Positions 43,580 to 52,908 of a stretch of DNA of 64,000 nucleotides are shown here, in pieces. The DNA lies in NCBI RefSeq assembly GCF_016765585.1, contig NZ_JAESWC010000001.1, positions 1-64,000 on the forward strand, given 5' to 3'. Under the pieces are notes generated by a model. It had not been told where the DNA came from and searched no databases. It was given only the letters and a program-made list of their open reading frames with translations. Position 1 is the stretch's first letter. Every line of letters begins with the position of its first letter. Origin of the DNA: Clostridium rhizosphaerae. GTDB lineage: Bacteria; Bacillota; Clostridia; Clostridiales; Clostridiaceae. A program made the position numbers and the translations under genes.

Positions 43580-44326
43580 TCAAAGTTTCCTAGCTTTAAA
43601 TACAAATGAAAAAGGCAGCATCTTTGCTTTTTTTATTCTATCTGAAACCTCACCTGCTTCATTTAATGTTTTACTGTCAGTTTGTTCAACCATTTCTTCA
43701 ATAATAAATCCTGCTTTTGATAAGGCGTTGATATAAGTTGAAATTTTGCGACTGCATAGCAAAGCTTTATTTTCACCAGGCATCGGTTGCGTAAACCAGG
43801 CCTCATCAAAATAAGATTTTTCAAATAAAAGCTTGTCTTCATCTATAGTAACGCAGTTATTCAGAGGGTGCTTCCAGCTAAATATAAAAACTCCACCCTT
43901 TTTTAAATAAGCTGCAATTTTCATGAATGTATTTTCAAGGTCCGTTGTCCATCCAATAGCATAAATTGAATATACAAAATCAAAATAATTTTTTGGTATT
44001 CCACATTCCTCTTCCATAGGAGAGCATATTAACTTTGCTGCATAGTTATTTTCTCTTAAATAGTTATTAGCATTCTCAAGCTGCTTGCTGGACATATCCA
44101 ATCCCCATAATTCAGCAGCGCCGTTATCTGCATGATACTTTAAAGAATGACCACTTCCGCAGCCAATTTCAAGTAATTTTGCTTCTCTTACATCCCCAAA
44201 TAAATTCAGCTCCTCTTCTGTAACAAAAGAAGGGCCATATTGGGGCAATGCTGTAACCCCGAACCAATCATCAGCATATGTATTCCAATAAGTTCTATTT
44301 ATTTCATGAATTGTTTTATCACTCAT
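43580..44326 (-). CDS. Class I SAM-dependent methyltransferase
   Basis: The 248-aa protein has motif I LLEIGCGSGHSLKYHAD, motif II-type LWGLDMSSKQLENAN, and FDFVYSIYAIGWT with a later KKGGVFIFSWKHP, typical of Methyltransf_11/25 enzymes. It methylates a small molecule of unknown identity. The N-terminal HEINRTYWNTYADDWFG is shared by related clostridial proteins. AAGGAGGCAC precedes the ATG. Confidence 0.88.
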   Translation of the reverse strand: MSDKTIHEINRTYWNTYADDWFGVTALPQYGPSFVTEEELNLFGDVREAKLLEIGCGSGHSLKYHADNGAAELWGLDMSSKQLENANNYLRENNYAAKLICSPMEEECGIPKNYFDFVYSIYAIGWTTDLENTFMKIAAYLKKGGVFIFSWKHPLNNCVTIDEDKLLFEKSYFDEAWFTQPMPGENKALLCSRKISTYINALSKAGFIIEEMVEQTDSKTLNEAGEVSDRIKKAKMLPFSFVFKARKL

Positions 44327-44434
44327 ATGTGCCTCCTTAATTATGAAAACTTTTAATGCATTAATTTATAAGGCTTGGCTACGCATTACTAGCAACGCAC
44401 TTAAGAGAATTCCAAATTGCAGGTTTGAGATATT

Positions 44435-44959
44435 TTACGTGCTTTTAAAATCATCTTTTGTCATTTCATAATCTACTGATGATTGAAGTTCATCAAGTTG
44501 ATCTTTCCATGAGTCCATATTTACTCTCACTTTGCGGAAACCAAGCTTTTCATAAACATGTTGTGCTCGCTTATTGTTTAAATTTGTATCCAAGATAATC
44601 TTTGAATAACCATACTTATAGAACAATGTACTAATGAGCATATTTAAAAATCGTGTTCCATATCCCTTTTCTTGCTTTTGAAAATCACATATTTTTATTC
44701 CTATCTCTGCAATACCATTGCCTTTATTGTAATAAGACATCTCTCCAATCGGTGTATTACAATATTCTATTATTAATCTTCGGCGTGTTTCATCTGTATC
44801 ATCTGTAACTTGAGCAGCAATTTCATTATCTGTAATATTAAGTCCCTTTGGAAAGCCTGCATGTGCCATAACAGCTCCATCACGCCACCACTTTCCTAGT
44901 ATGGGTGCATCTTCTATAGTTGCATTTCTAATAGTTAAATCACCCTGTTTTATAAACAT
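44435..44959 (-). CDS. GNAT acetyltransferase
   Basis: The 174-aa protein shows DLTIRNATIEDAPILGKWWRDG, EIGIKICDFQKQEKGYGTRFLNMLISTLF with EKGYG as acetyl-CoA loop, and LDTNLNNKRAQHVYEKLGFRKV. It resembles aminoglycoside 6'-acetyltransferase-like GNATs in layout, but no substrate can be assigned. It lies 13 nt after a small membrane protein gene on the same strand. Confidence 0.88.
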   Translation of the reverse strand: MFIKQGDLTIRNATIEDAPILGKWWRDGAVMAHAGFPKGLNITDNEIAAQVTDDTDETRRRLIIEYCNTPIGEMSYYNKGNGIAEIGIKICDFQKQEKGYGTRFLNMLISTLFYKYGYSKIILDTNLNNKRAQHVYEKLGFRKVRVNMDSWKDQLDELQSSVDYEMTKDDFKST

Positions 44960-44972
44960 TATAAATCCCCCA

Positions 44973-45185
44973 TTAATTTTTATCTTTTAATAAATTTACT
45001 AATCCCAGACTAAAAATTAAAGTCCCTATTAACATAAATGAATGTATAAATCCATTTAAAATTGGAACATACTCACCTGTTAAGTTTCTATTAAAATATA
45101 CTATACTAACTGCTTTATACCCTAAAGGTGTGCTTATTAGAATTATAAAAAGTCCAATTAAGAAGTATTTTACTTGTTTTCTCAT
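44973..45185 (-). CDS. Small two-helix membrane protein
   Basis: The 70-aa protein has two hydrophobic segments (about 6-27 and 45-66) with a polar loop and a short charged tail. The family is not recognised. GGAGGATAG precedes the ATG. It probably shares a transcript with the GNAT gene directly downstream. Confidence 0.65.
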   Translation of the reverse strand: MRKQVKYFLIGLFIILISTPLGYKAVSIVYFNRNLTGEYVPILNGFIHSFMLIGTLIFSLGLVNLLKDKN

Positions 45186-45242
45186 AAACTATCCTCCATC
45201 AATTACATATTTTCAATTAACCCTTCTCATAGGTGAAAGTTA

Positions 45243-45362
45243 TTAATTTTCCCCTTTACTAAATTTATCTGATAGAAAGTCACCAATTAATAGAAATGGA
45301 GCTAGTATCATTAAAAAATGATTTTCAACTATATCATTAACTGTAAGGTCTATCTGATCACC
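45243..45362 (-). other. Open tail in frame with the phosphotransferase stop
   Basis: Immediately after the phosphotransferase TAG the same frame stays open for 39 codons and encodes a hydrophobic helix (FLMILAPFLLIGDFLSDKF) before TAA. It has no ribosome site of its own. It may be the 3' remnant of a small membrane protein gene like 44973, or chance. Confidence 0.3.
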
Positions 45363-46313
45363 CTAAATCTTTAACTGCTCTTTCCCACTTAAGATAATAT
45401 CAGCCAAAGCTTCAGCATTTTTATAATAATAAGTAAACCCATTATCTCTTTCAATAGATTCATCCTTTAATTCTCTTTCTATAAACTCGATACACTCATT
45501 TAAACTTGAAAGTACCACGTCCCATATAAACTGTTTAAAATCAGGTTTACGTAAAAGCTTATCGTATACAGCTTTTAGAAAAATCTTTCTATATTCATCA
45601 GTCATATAAAATGGAAAAGGAAAAAACTTTTCTGACCCGTGGCATATTAAACGAGCTACATCTAGGGAGTATGGCATAACTCCACCAAATGCCCAGTCTA
45701 TTAGAATAATATTATTATCTCTTTCTATTGCATTGCACTGCAAAAAATCACCATTGCATAAAGTTCTCGGACATACTAGCTGCCTGTCTAAGAAAATTTT
45801 ATATGCAGCAGATAGTTTGGGTTCATTTATAAGACATTCTGATCTTTTATTTATTCTTGCCCAGTATCTTTCAAAGCGATTGTCCAACTTATGTTCTTCA
45901 AGATCCTTTTCATGCCAGTACATATTAAAAATACTGGAAAGGCTGTCAGCACATTCATAGGCCATATTTTTATTAAATACTCGCAAATCTGATCCAGCAA
46001 TATATTCCATCAATATCCACTTTGTCTTATTAATGCAACACCAGCCTTCAAGCTCTGGCACAGGCAGGTTTTTATTTGCCAAAAACTTTTCATAAAGTCC
46101 TATTTCATTGTCGTCAGACTTTTTCAAGATATAGACTTTATTATCTGCTGTTATCTTATAAACATTATATATCCTATCAACACCCTCACCATTATCATGA
46201 AAGCGTTCAATATGTATTTGCTCTGAAAATGTTGGATTAATTGACTTAAGAACTCTCTTTAACGCATCTATGTAATTAGCATCTTTTATTATTTCTGTGT
46301 ATACCCCTCTCAT
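45363..46313 (-). CDS. APH-family phosphotransferase
   Basis: The 316-aa protein has the aminoglycoside/choline kinase fold: KVYILKKSDDNEIGLYEKFLA (lysine), WILMEYIAGSDLRVF (hinge), the catalytic loop CNGDFLQCNAIE and the metal site IILIDWAFGG. The catalytic HxD is present as NGD. Such enzymes phosphorylate small hydroxyl compounds or aminoglycosides; the substrate is unknown. A creatininase-family gene lies upstream in the same direction. Confidence 0.85.
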   Translation of the reverse strand: MRGVYTEIIKDANYIDALKRVLKSINPTFSEQIHIERFHDNGEGVDRIYNVYKITADNKVYILKKSDDNEIGLYEKFLANKNLPVPELEGWCCINKTKWILMEYIAGSDLRVFNKNMAYECADSLSSIFNMYWHEKDLEEHKLDNRFERYWARINKRSECLINEPKLSAAYKIFLDRQLVCPRTLCNGDFLQCNAIERDNNIILIDWAFGGVMPYSLDVARLICHGSEKFFPFPFYMTDEYRKIFLKAVYDKLLRKPDFKQFIWDVVLSSLNECIEFIERELKDESIERDNGFTYYYKNAEALADIILSGKEQLKI

Positions 46314-46391
46314 TTATCAGTTCCTTTCTTAATAACCACTCTGTTTTCAACGAATAAATTATTCTAATCACCTTCTAATTTCATATTACGC

Positions 46392-47204
46392 TTACACTAT
46401 CCGTCCTAATATTGCTTCTGATATTCTATAAGCATAATCATCAACATTTTTTTGAACATCAACTTTCTCAAAATCAGCAGGAGAACCTAAATAACCTTGG
46501 CATGAAAGTTCTTTTATATGTCCGCCAAATAGCCATGCCTCACCACTGCTGTCATCTAAAGCAATGGGAGGTAAAGATTTTGCTTTATCAGCATCAACCA
46601 GAGATGGATAGAACTCGTATATCATAGCTGTCTCAATATCCCCGCCATGAATATCTGGGACTTCTGCATTGCTTACACTTATTGCTTGTGGTTTTATAGG
46701 ACATAAATAGGGTTCGTTAAGCTCAAGGCCAAAATGAGAAAATCTCCATTCATCAAAAGCATAACAAGCATTGATATGCAGCTTTTCATGAGCCTCTCTA
46801 AATGCTTCTATAATCGCAATGTTATGCTCAATATCTCCATGTGCATTAACACCAAAAACATTATTGAAGCCAAACTCTGACAATGACAATAAAATATCTG
46901 AGATTAATGCTTTTGCAGTCTCTTTTCGTATATGGAAGGAACCTATAAACCCTGATGTTGATTGGCAAACACCCCAATAAAAAGGCGGAGCAATAACAAC
47001 TGCATATCCCTTTTCTTCAAGTTTTTCCTTTATTGCTAGGCAGTATATATGGGAAGTATAAATATCTGTTCCTAAACATAATTGCGGACCATGCTCTTCA
47101 ATAACACCCATTGGTAATAGGACAATTGCATTTTTAAGAGCTAAGTTTTGTATTTCAGGCCACTTCATATTTGCCATTGTATCCTTAAATATTTCACTAA
47201 TCAT
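46392..47204 (-). CDS. Creatininase-family amidohydrolase
   Basis: The 270-aa protein has the metal-binding LPMGVIEEHGPQLCLGTD near the start, VNAHGDIEHN in the middle and HGGDIETAMIYEF near 180, the pattern of creatininase/MftE/ArfB-type hydrolases. Members open amide bonds or process peptides with a bound metal. The substrate is not assignable. Next to it lie a P-loop kinase and a methyltransferase, which may point to a small modification pathway; that is inference. Confidence 0.88.
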   Translation of the reverse strand: MISEIFKDTMANMKWPEIQNLALKNAIVLLPMGVIEEHGPQLCLGTDIYTSHIYCLAIKEKLEEKGYAVVIAPPFYWGVCQSTSGFIGSFHIRKETAKALISDILLSLSEFGFNNVFGVNAHGDIEHNIAIIEAFREAHEKLHINACYAFDEWRFSHFGLELNEPYLCPIKPQAISVSNAEVPDIHGGDIETAMIYEFYPSLVDADKAKSLPPIALDDSSGEAWLFGGHIKELSCQGYLGSPADFEKVDVQKNVDDYAYRISEAILGRIV

Positions 47205-47223
47205 AAAAATTCTCCTCTACTTT

Positions 47224-47748
47224 TCATTCCTCCATATTTAATCTAATTATTTCATCTATTCTCTCTGCAGTTTCTAATGGAGTCATATGGGTATTGTCCA
47301 CTAATATAATATTAGGATTAGTGTTTGAAGCATTATTCTTTAACCATTCATTGAATTGCTCAGAGCTCTTAATCCAATTTTCATCAGTCACATTTCTTCC
47401 GTATTTCATTCTTTTAACAAGCACATCTTTTTCGGCAACAACAGCTATATAAATTATCTCAGTGAAATATTTTCTAGCATCGCATACCTCAAACTGTTCA
47501 GGCACTGCACATCCGCATAAAACTACAGGCATACCTATTTGCGAAATGTTGTAACAGACACGCATCCACAATTCTCGATATTCTCTATAATTATTTTCTG
47601 GCGTATTATACCTTTCTGACCAAAGTAAATCGCTTTCCATGACAATATAATCTTTTTCGTTTCTAAACAAAATTTCACAAGCAGTAGACTTACCAATGCA
47701 GCTCGCTCCTGAAATTACAAATAATTTATTTCTCTTAGTTGGCTCCAT
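47224..47748 (-). CDS. P-loop kinase (AAA_18-like)
   Basis: The 174-aa protein has Walker A VISGASCIGKSTACEIL (about 11-27), an acidic VMESDLLW (substrate-binding region) and a C-terminal RIDEIIRLNM. It resembles small nucleoside/nucleotide kinases and gluconate-type kinases; the substrate is unknown. It lies 19 nt upstream of the creatininase gene on the same strand, so both are probably in one operon. Confidence 0.8.
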   Translation of the reverse strand: MEPTKRNKLFVISGASCIGKSTACEILFRNEKDYIVMESDLLWSERYNTPENNYREYRELWMRVCYNISQIGMPVVLCGCAVPEQFEVCDARKYFTEIIYIAVVAEKDVLVKRMKYGRNVTDENWIKSSEQFNEWLKNNASNTNPNIILVDNTHMTPLETAERIDEIIRLNMEE

Positions 47749-47778
47749 TTTTATCCCCCATTACTAAATCATTTTCTT

Positions 47779-48432
47779 TTATTTAACCGCTTTAATTAAT
47801 GCAGCCTTATTCCATCTTCTTTCTACTGTTATGCTTTTAAATCCTATATCAGGAAGAAGGTCAAGTTCTGTATCTAATGCTAGTGGAATATCAACATGGA
47901 TACTTCCAAAAGGAACTTGCTGTTTTTCATATATCTCTTTTGCATTATTAAGCAAAAAAACTTCAGTTTCTTTATCTTTGCAAGCAGTATCGCCATTTAT
48001 AAAATAACCGTTTACCTTTAAACAGTCATATATTTTTCTATAAAGCTGTGACTTTTGCTGTAATGTAAAATGATGAAAAGAATATGTGGAAAGTACCAAA
48101 TCAAATTGATTTTCTGTAAACTCAACATCAAAATAAGAACTGCAAATAGTATTTAAAGTTACTTTAGGATGCAATTTCTTTTTCTTTAACTCCTCCAGCA
48201 TACCAGATGAAATATCAATTGCCGTAACTTCAGCTAAATGTTTAATTCTTTCTATCTCTAGTCCGGTTCCACATCCAAGAACCAAAATATTTTTAGGTTC
48301 TCCACAAGAACTAATCTGTTTTTCTATTTCATCATAAAACTCGCACATACCAAGATCCTCATAAAAATGTCTGTCGTAATCCGAAGCACATTTATCAAAA
48401 TGCTCGTCCATGTTTTCAACTTCAACCACCAT
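47779..48432 (-). CDS. Class I SAM-dependent methyltransferase
   Basis: The ATG at 48432 has AAGGAGG at 8 nt. The 217-aa protein has motif I NILVLGCGTGLEIERIK, EVTAIDISSGMLEELK, and FDLVLSTYSFHHFT, as in Methyltransf_11/25 enzymes. The substrate is unknown. It belongs to the leftward group 48901-45363. Confidence 0.88.
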   Translation of the reverse strand: MVVEVENMDEHFDKCASDYDRHFYEDLGMCEFYDEIEKQISSCGEPKNILVLGCGTGLEIERIKHLAEVTAIDISSGMLEELKKKKLHPKVTLNTICSSYFDVEFTENQFDLVLSTYSFHHFTLQQKSQLYRKIYDCLKVNGYFINGDTACKDKETEVFLLNNAKEIYEKQQVPFGSIHVDIPLALDTELDLLPDIGFKSITVERRWNKAALIKAVK

Positions 48433-48448
48433 TAATTAACCTCCTTAA

Positions 48449-48901
48449 TTACTGATTACCTTGTAATTCTTTCTCCACAAGCTTCTGAACTCTTCCAAAG
48501 GATATTTCTTTATCTTCTCCTCCCAAAGTAAGAAAACTCTTAGCCAAATCCTCTGTGGTAGACTCTAATAATGTCATAAACTGACCGTATGCAAAGTTGA
48601 ACTTAGGATCCTGTTCATCTTGTCCAAATACTGAGTATATTAATCCTTCAATCATCTGATCCATTCCCCATAGCTTCAAATGCAATAACTCATGAATAAT
48701 CACTGCTTCCAGGTTTGTTTGCTTAGGATTATAATTATTTATCATTAAAACAGCCTTTTTATCATCCATATCAATCTTGATATCACCTGTTTTTCTCCAT
48801 TCCTTATTAACCATTTCATACTTAATATCCCAATCTCTAAGCCTTAAAATATCCTGCCACTTTCTTAAAAATACTTCTACATCCTTCTCATCAAATCTCA
48901 T
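48449..48901 (-). CDS. HExxH metalloprotease-like protein
   Basis: The 150-aa protein has VIIHELLHLKLW (HExxH at about 70-74), with a preceding KKAVLMINNYNP strand as in SprT/WLM-like zinc proteins. No signal peptide, so it is probably cytoplasmic. The downstream zinc ligand is not clear. GGAGG precedes the ATG. Its partner or target is unknown. Confidence 0.75.
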   Translation of the reverse strand: MRFDEKDVEVFLRKWQDILRLRDWDIKYEMVNKEWRKTGDIKIDMDDKKAVLMINNYNPKQTNLEAVIIHELLHLKLWGMDQMIEGLIYSVFGQDEQDPKFNFAYGQFMTLLESTTEDLAKSFLTLGGEDKEISFGRVQKLVEKELQGNQ

Positions 48902-49105
48902 TTTTCAGTATCCTCCGTAATTTTATATAGTTATAGGGGTTATTTCTAACCCCTTATTACTCTCAATATATATTTTTACTTATCTCCCTAATTTAATTAT
49001 ATCATGTAAATAATGTAAAATATAGTCTTATATTTGCGAGAATTTTCCAGTAAACTGATATAGATAAACAACTCAACTATACATCACTTTTGGGGAGATG
49101 GTGCT

Positions 49106-50311
49106 TTGTATAAGTATTTATTAAAGAACAGAAACTTTACCTTATTAACTGTTGGAGGTTTTATTTCTTCCATAGGAGATTATCTCTACAACATAGGTGT
49201 AACAGTATATCTGTACAGTGCCACAAAGTCAGTTGGTTCTGTTGCCTTGATGTGGCTTTCAAGAGCAGTTTTAAGAATACCCATGCTGTACTTGTCGGGT
49301 ATTATTGCAGATTCTTATAATAAGAAAAGGATAATTTTTATTACAAACCTAACTAGTGTTGTCTTCGCATTTCTTTTCATTTTTGCAAATGAGCAAAGAC
49401 TTTGGCTTGTTTATATTTTGGCCTTTTTATTACAATCGCTAAATGACATCGATGTAAGCTCTGAAACAGCTATACTTCCTGAGTTAGTATCAAAAGAAGA
49501 ACTCTCCTACTCAAACTCAATTTTTTCATTTTTAGAATCAACAAGTGTTTTTCTTTCTCCTGCTATCGGTGGAATATTATATAAGCTCTATGGCAGCAAT
49601 ATTTTATTTATTATTAATGCTATAAGCTTCTTAGCGGCAAGTATCTTTTTTTCATTTATTAAATACAGCTTCATAAAATCTGAAGCTGTGGTAAAGAAAG
49701 CTGGAATTATTAAAAGCGGGTTAGAAGGGTATAGGATCTTATTAAAATACCCTAATGTCAAGACAGTGTTCATTATTTCAAGTGTACTTGCTATAATCGG
49801 CAGGTTCTATGAGACTTATAAAACAGCGGTTTCAGATGTGTTATTAAATATAAAACCAGAAGGGATTATTTACTTTGATTACGCCTTGGCAATTGGCGGT
49901 CTCTCTGTTCCACTAATAGTTAAAGTCCTCTCTAAGAAAAATCAAGTATCAATATTCATACTTTCTACTGCCGCCGTTGGAATTGGATATACTATATTTG
50001 GATATTCACATAGCTTTATAATAACCTTCATTGCTTTAATTTTCTTAGGCTTAACTCAAAATATACAGGGAATTTATTCACGAACCATAATTCAAAAGAA
50101 TATACAGAAAGAATATATTGGCAGGGTGTTTTCCTTTTATAAAATACTTCTTACCTCCTTTGCAATATTAGGACTTGTAATAGCAGCGCCCCTTTACAAT
50201 CTAATAGGTATTGGTTATTCTTTCTTAGCTTTTTCAGTTATCTTAATTATACTGTGTGCTTTACAGCTTAGAAGTAATTTTAGAAGTGTTGAACAAAACC
50301 TTCATTTTTAA
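49106..50311 (+). CDS. MFS efflux transporter
   Basis: The start is TTG at 49106, preceded by TGGGGAGA at 8 nt. The 401-aa protein has about 12 hydrophobic segments and the MFS loop GIIADSYNKKRIIF after helix 2. It resembles the MFS_3/MefA-type efflux family in length and N-terminal FTLLTVGGFISSIGDYLYNIGV. It is expected to export drugs or metabolites. A copy of its last 37 codons survives at 57181. Confidence 0.9.
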   Translation: MYKYLLKNRNFTLLTVGGFISSIGDYLYNIGVTVYLYSATKSVGSVALMWLSRAVLRIPMLYLSGIIADSYNKKRIIFITNLTSVVFAFLFIFANEQRLWLVYILAFLLQSLNDIDVSSETAILPELVSKEELSYSNSIFSFLESTSVFLSPAIGGILYKLYGSNILFIINAISFLAASIFFSFIKYSFIKSEAVVKKAGIIKSGLEGYRILLKYPNVKTVFIISSVLAIIGRFYETYKTAVSDVLLNIKPEGIIYFDYALAIGGLSVPLIVKVLSKKNQVSIFILSTAAVGIGYTIFGYSHSFIITFIALIFLGLTQNIQGIYSRTIIQKNIQKEYIGRVFSFYKILLTSFAILGLVIAAPLYNLIGIGYSFLAFSVILIILCALQLRSNFRSVEQNLHF

Positions 50312-50361
50312 TATAAATCGGTGTTTCTAATTAGTTTAATTGTTACACTATATGAGTTGGC

Positions 50362-50463
50362 TTGATTGCGATGTTGAGAGTTAAAATTGGCTCATAATTT
50401 AAGTTCTAACTATAAGTTAAATCATAGCAAGTCTTAATTTATGAGCCTCAATATTGCAATCAA
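50362..50463. repeat. Long imperfect palindrome beside the IS91-type element
   Basis: TTGATTGCGATGTTGAG pairs with CTCAATATTGCAATCAA, and GGCTCATAATTTAAG with CTTAATTTATGAGCC, with a bulge on the left arm. It ends 4 nt before the TAGAAC of the mobile element. It may be the terminator of the MFS gene, or part of the element's end. Confidence 0.65.
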
Positions 50464-50652
50464 TTACTAGAACGAAGTCGCTAAAAGCCCCGTATGGGGG
50501 TTAATAGTTTCATTCTTTACATTTATAGTTAAATTTTACAGCTTTAAACCAAAATAATCCAATACTTTCTTTACATTTATATTATTTTCTGTGCGTTAGC
50601 AAATAGCTTCCCCCTCCCCATTAATTAAGATAGTATTCACTTTTATTAACTC

Positions 50653-51807
50653 CTATGGTGGTGAATATCTTAAAGGCATTAATTTATCTTTTTTTATTAA
50701 ATTTCCCTTCTCACAAACTTTGCACATTCCAATCTTAATTCCTGTTAATTTAAAGAATAGCTCTGCTGACGACAGACTATCGTCTTTTTTAGGTTTGAGC
50801 CTAAATATCTCAAGACATCGCTTAAACTTTAATTGTTTATTTCTATTGCCTAAGATGCCATAATGCCTAATCTTCACAAATCTATCAGGTAAAATATGCA
50901 TTGTAAATCGCCTAATAAACTCCTGTGGGTTCAAAGTCATTACTTTTTCTTTGTTGTTATCTTTATAATCTCTCCATTTAAATAATACGGTATCATTATC
51001 AACTTTAATTATTCTATTATCAGATATTGCAACTCTATGAGTGTACCTACTAAGGTATTGAAGCACGTGCTCCGCACCACCAAAAGGTGGCTTACTGTAA
51101 ACAATCCATTCTTTCTTATATAAAGAATCTTTAAACTGATTAAACACATCTCTTGAACCCAACTCAATAATATTGGATGGAAACTTTAGTTTATTCTTTA
51201 AATAAAGTTCATTCACATAGTATAAAAACTTTCCTCTAAACTTTCTTGAAAGCACTTTAACTGGAATGAAAAACTTCTTTTTAGATTTTATCCATTTACT
51301 TTTGTCTAAACTTAATCCTCCACCTGGAATAATGCAATGGATATGAGGATGATTCATCAAATTTTGACCCCAAGTATGTAACAATGCTGTAAACCCTATA
51401 TCTGCTCTGAGATATTTTTTATCGCAGCCTAACTCTAGTAATGTTTCAGAAACAGATTTGAAGAGTACAGAATATAATTCTTTCTGATTAAATAATATTA
51501 GTGAATTTAATTCTTCTGGCACAGTAAAAACCACATGAAAATAATGTGTTGGAAGAAGAGACTTACGTCTTTCATAAACCCAAAGCTCTTTAGCATAAGA
51601 TTGGCATTTGGGGCAATGTCTATTTCTACATGAGTTATATGAAATTTTTATTTGTCCGCAGTTATCACATTGATATACATGTCCTCCAAGCGCAGAAGTT
51701 TTGCAATACTTAATTGCCGATAAAGTTTTATAAATATTTAAAGGCAACTTTTTAGACTTTAAATATTTATCTCCATGAAGAACCATAACTTCCTGTAATG
51801 TGCTCAT
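50653..51807 (-). CDS. IS91-family HUH transposase
   Basis: The ATG at 51807 lies just after the recombinase stop, so the longer frame is not used. The 384-aa protein has an N-terminal zinc ribbon (QCDNCGQ, CRNRHCPKCQ), the HUH motif NHPHIHCIIPGGG and a catalytic-type KIRHYGILGNRNK (Tyr). The transposase nicks single strands and moves the element by rolling circle in known relatives. No frameshift is seen, so the element may be active. Confidence 0.9.
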   Translation of the reverse strand: MSTLQEVMVLHGDKYLKSKKLPLNIYKTLSAIKYCKTSALGGHVYQCDNCGQIKISYNSCRNRHCPKCQSYAKELWVYERRKSLLPTHYFHVVFTVPEELNSLILFNQKELYSVLFKSVSETLLELGCDKKYLRADIGFTALLHTWGQNLMNHPHIHCIIPGGGLSLDKSKWIKSKKKFFIPVKVLSRKFRGKFLYYVNELYLKNKLKFPSNIIELGSRDVFNQFKDSLYKKEWIVYSKPPFGGAEHVLQYLSRYTHRVAISDNRIIKVDNDTVLFKWRDYKDNNKEKVMTLNPQEFIRRFTMHILPDRFVKIRHYGILGNRNKQLKFKRCLEIFRLKPKKDDSLSSAELFFKLTGIKIGMCKVCEKGNLIKKDKLMPLRYSPP

Positions 51808-51811
51808 GATT

Positions 51812-52657
51812 CTACATTCTGTCCAAAGGGCTTGTAATATTGAGTGTTTGATAATCCTTAACATGTAAATATATTGATGTGGTTTTTATGTTAGAGTGAC
51901 CCATTAAAGCTTGAATGGTAACTAAATCTACTCCATCATTCATTAAATGGGTAGCAAAGGAATGTCTCAACGTATGAGGCGTAGCCTTTCTATTTAATCC
52001 TGCTTTCTTTACTGCTTTTTCCATAGCTGCTTCAACGCCACGATTAGTTAATTGCTCGCCAGTTTGCCTAGAAATAAATAGATAATCTTCTGGAGAATAA
52101 CTTTTATGTCCAAACTTTTTCCAGTATTCTCTTAATAGTAGTAAGTTTTTTTCAGATAATAAAGTATATCGTTCTTTATTTCTTTTACCGGCTCTAACTC
52201 TAATCTTCATTTCCTTGCTCATAATATCAGATATTCTTAGGTTGACAGCTTCGCTGACTCTTAATCCAGAAGAGTAAATTGTAGATAAAATTGCTTTATG
52301 CTTCAGATAAGTGACATTATCTAACAAAACTTTTACCTCTTCCTTCATCAGATAAGAAGGTAACTTCTTATCGTATCTAATCCTAGGAATCCTTAAATCA
52401 CTCCAACTGCCTTCAAGAGTCACAACATAGAAAAATTTTAATGCACTATTTATGGCATTTACAGTTCCTCTGCATAATTTCTTCTGATTAATGCAATAAT
52501 CTAAATAGTTGATAATATCCTGTTCACCTAGTAGTTCAGGTGGCTGGTTATAGAATTTAGAAAAGTTTTTTATGGACCACCCCATATTTTTAATGGTATT
52601 TGGTGTTCGTCCACGAATTTCTAAATCTTTAATCATTTTGTCTATTTTTTGATACAT
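51812..52657 (-). CDS. Tyrosine recombinase (XerC/D-like integrase)
   Basis: The ATG at 52657 follows AGGAGTGAT. The 281-aa protein has an N-terminal SAM-like domain (PNTIKNMGWSIKNFSKFY) and a catalytic domain with SGLRVSEAVNLR (Arg I), HTLRHSFATHLMNDG (His-Arg) and GHSNIKTTSIYLHV (His, nucleophile Tyr). It is probably cotranscribed with the transposase. How it acts in IS91-type movement is not established. Confidence 0.92.
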   Translation of the reverse strand: MYQKIDKMIKDLEIRGRTPNTIKNMGWSIKNFSKFYNQPPELLGEQDIINYLDYCINQKKLCRGTVNAINSALKFFYVVTLEGSWSDLRIPRIRYDKKLPSYLMKEEVKVLLDNVTYLKHKAILSTIYSSGLRVSEAVNLRISDIMSKEMKIRVRAGKRNKERYTLLSEKNLLLLREYWKKFGHKSYSPEDYLFISRQTGEQLTNRGVEAAMEKAVKKAGLNRKATPHTLRHSFATHLMNDGVDLVTIQALMGHSNIKTTSIYLHVKDYQTLNITSPLDRM

Positions 52658-52908
52658 TTTATCACTCCTATAAATGGCGTGTAAAATGTGAGAAGTGAAG
52701 CTTCCTTGAGAAAGAAACTTCACTTCTTATTTTTTACATATAAACTTTGATTTAATCACTGCACCAGCCATCGCTTTTAGCGATTTAGTTCTATAATAAA
52801 ATTGCGACATAAAAATACCGTAAAATCCATTTACTAAAACTGTCTACAACATAGTTAACAATTTATAAATAATACGGTATTTGAAGAAGTTATTCTATAT
52901 TTAATTTT

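Larger units (their letters stand above)
50468..52793 (-). mobile_element. IS91-type element with tyrosine recombinase
   Basis: It contains a HUH (Y2-type) transposase and an upstream tyrosine recombinase, the layout of the IS91 subgroup that carries an integrase. TAGAAC-n-AA-n-TCGCTAAAAGC occurs in inverted orientation at both ends (50468-50488 and 52773-52793), which I take as its limits. IS91 elements are known to insert next to GAAC/GTTC-type tetranucleotides, and GAAC and GTTC occur here. A GCCCC/GGGG hairpin follows the left end. Exact boundaries are inference. Confidence 0.7.

Noticed and set aside
51812-52657. Phage or integrative element integrase
   Set aside because: No phage or conjugation genes are near; it adjoins an IS91-type transposase inside shared inverted ends, so it belongs to that element.
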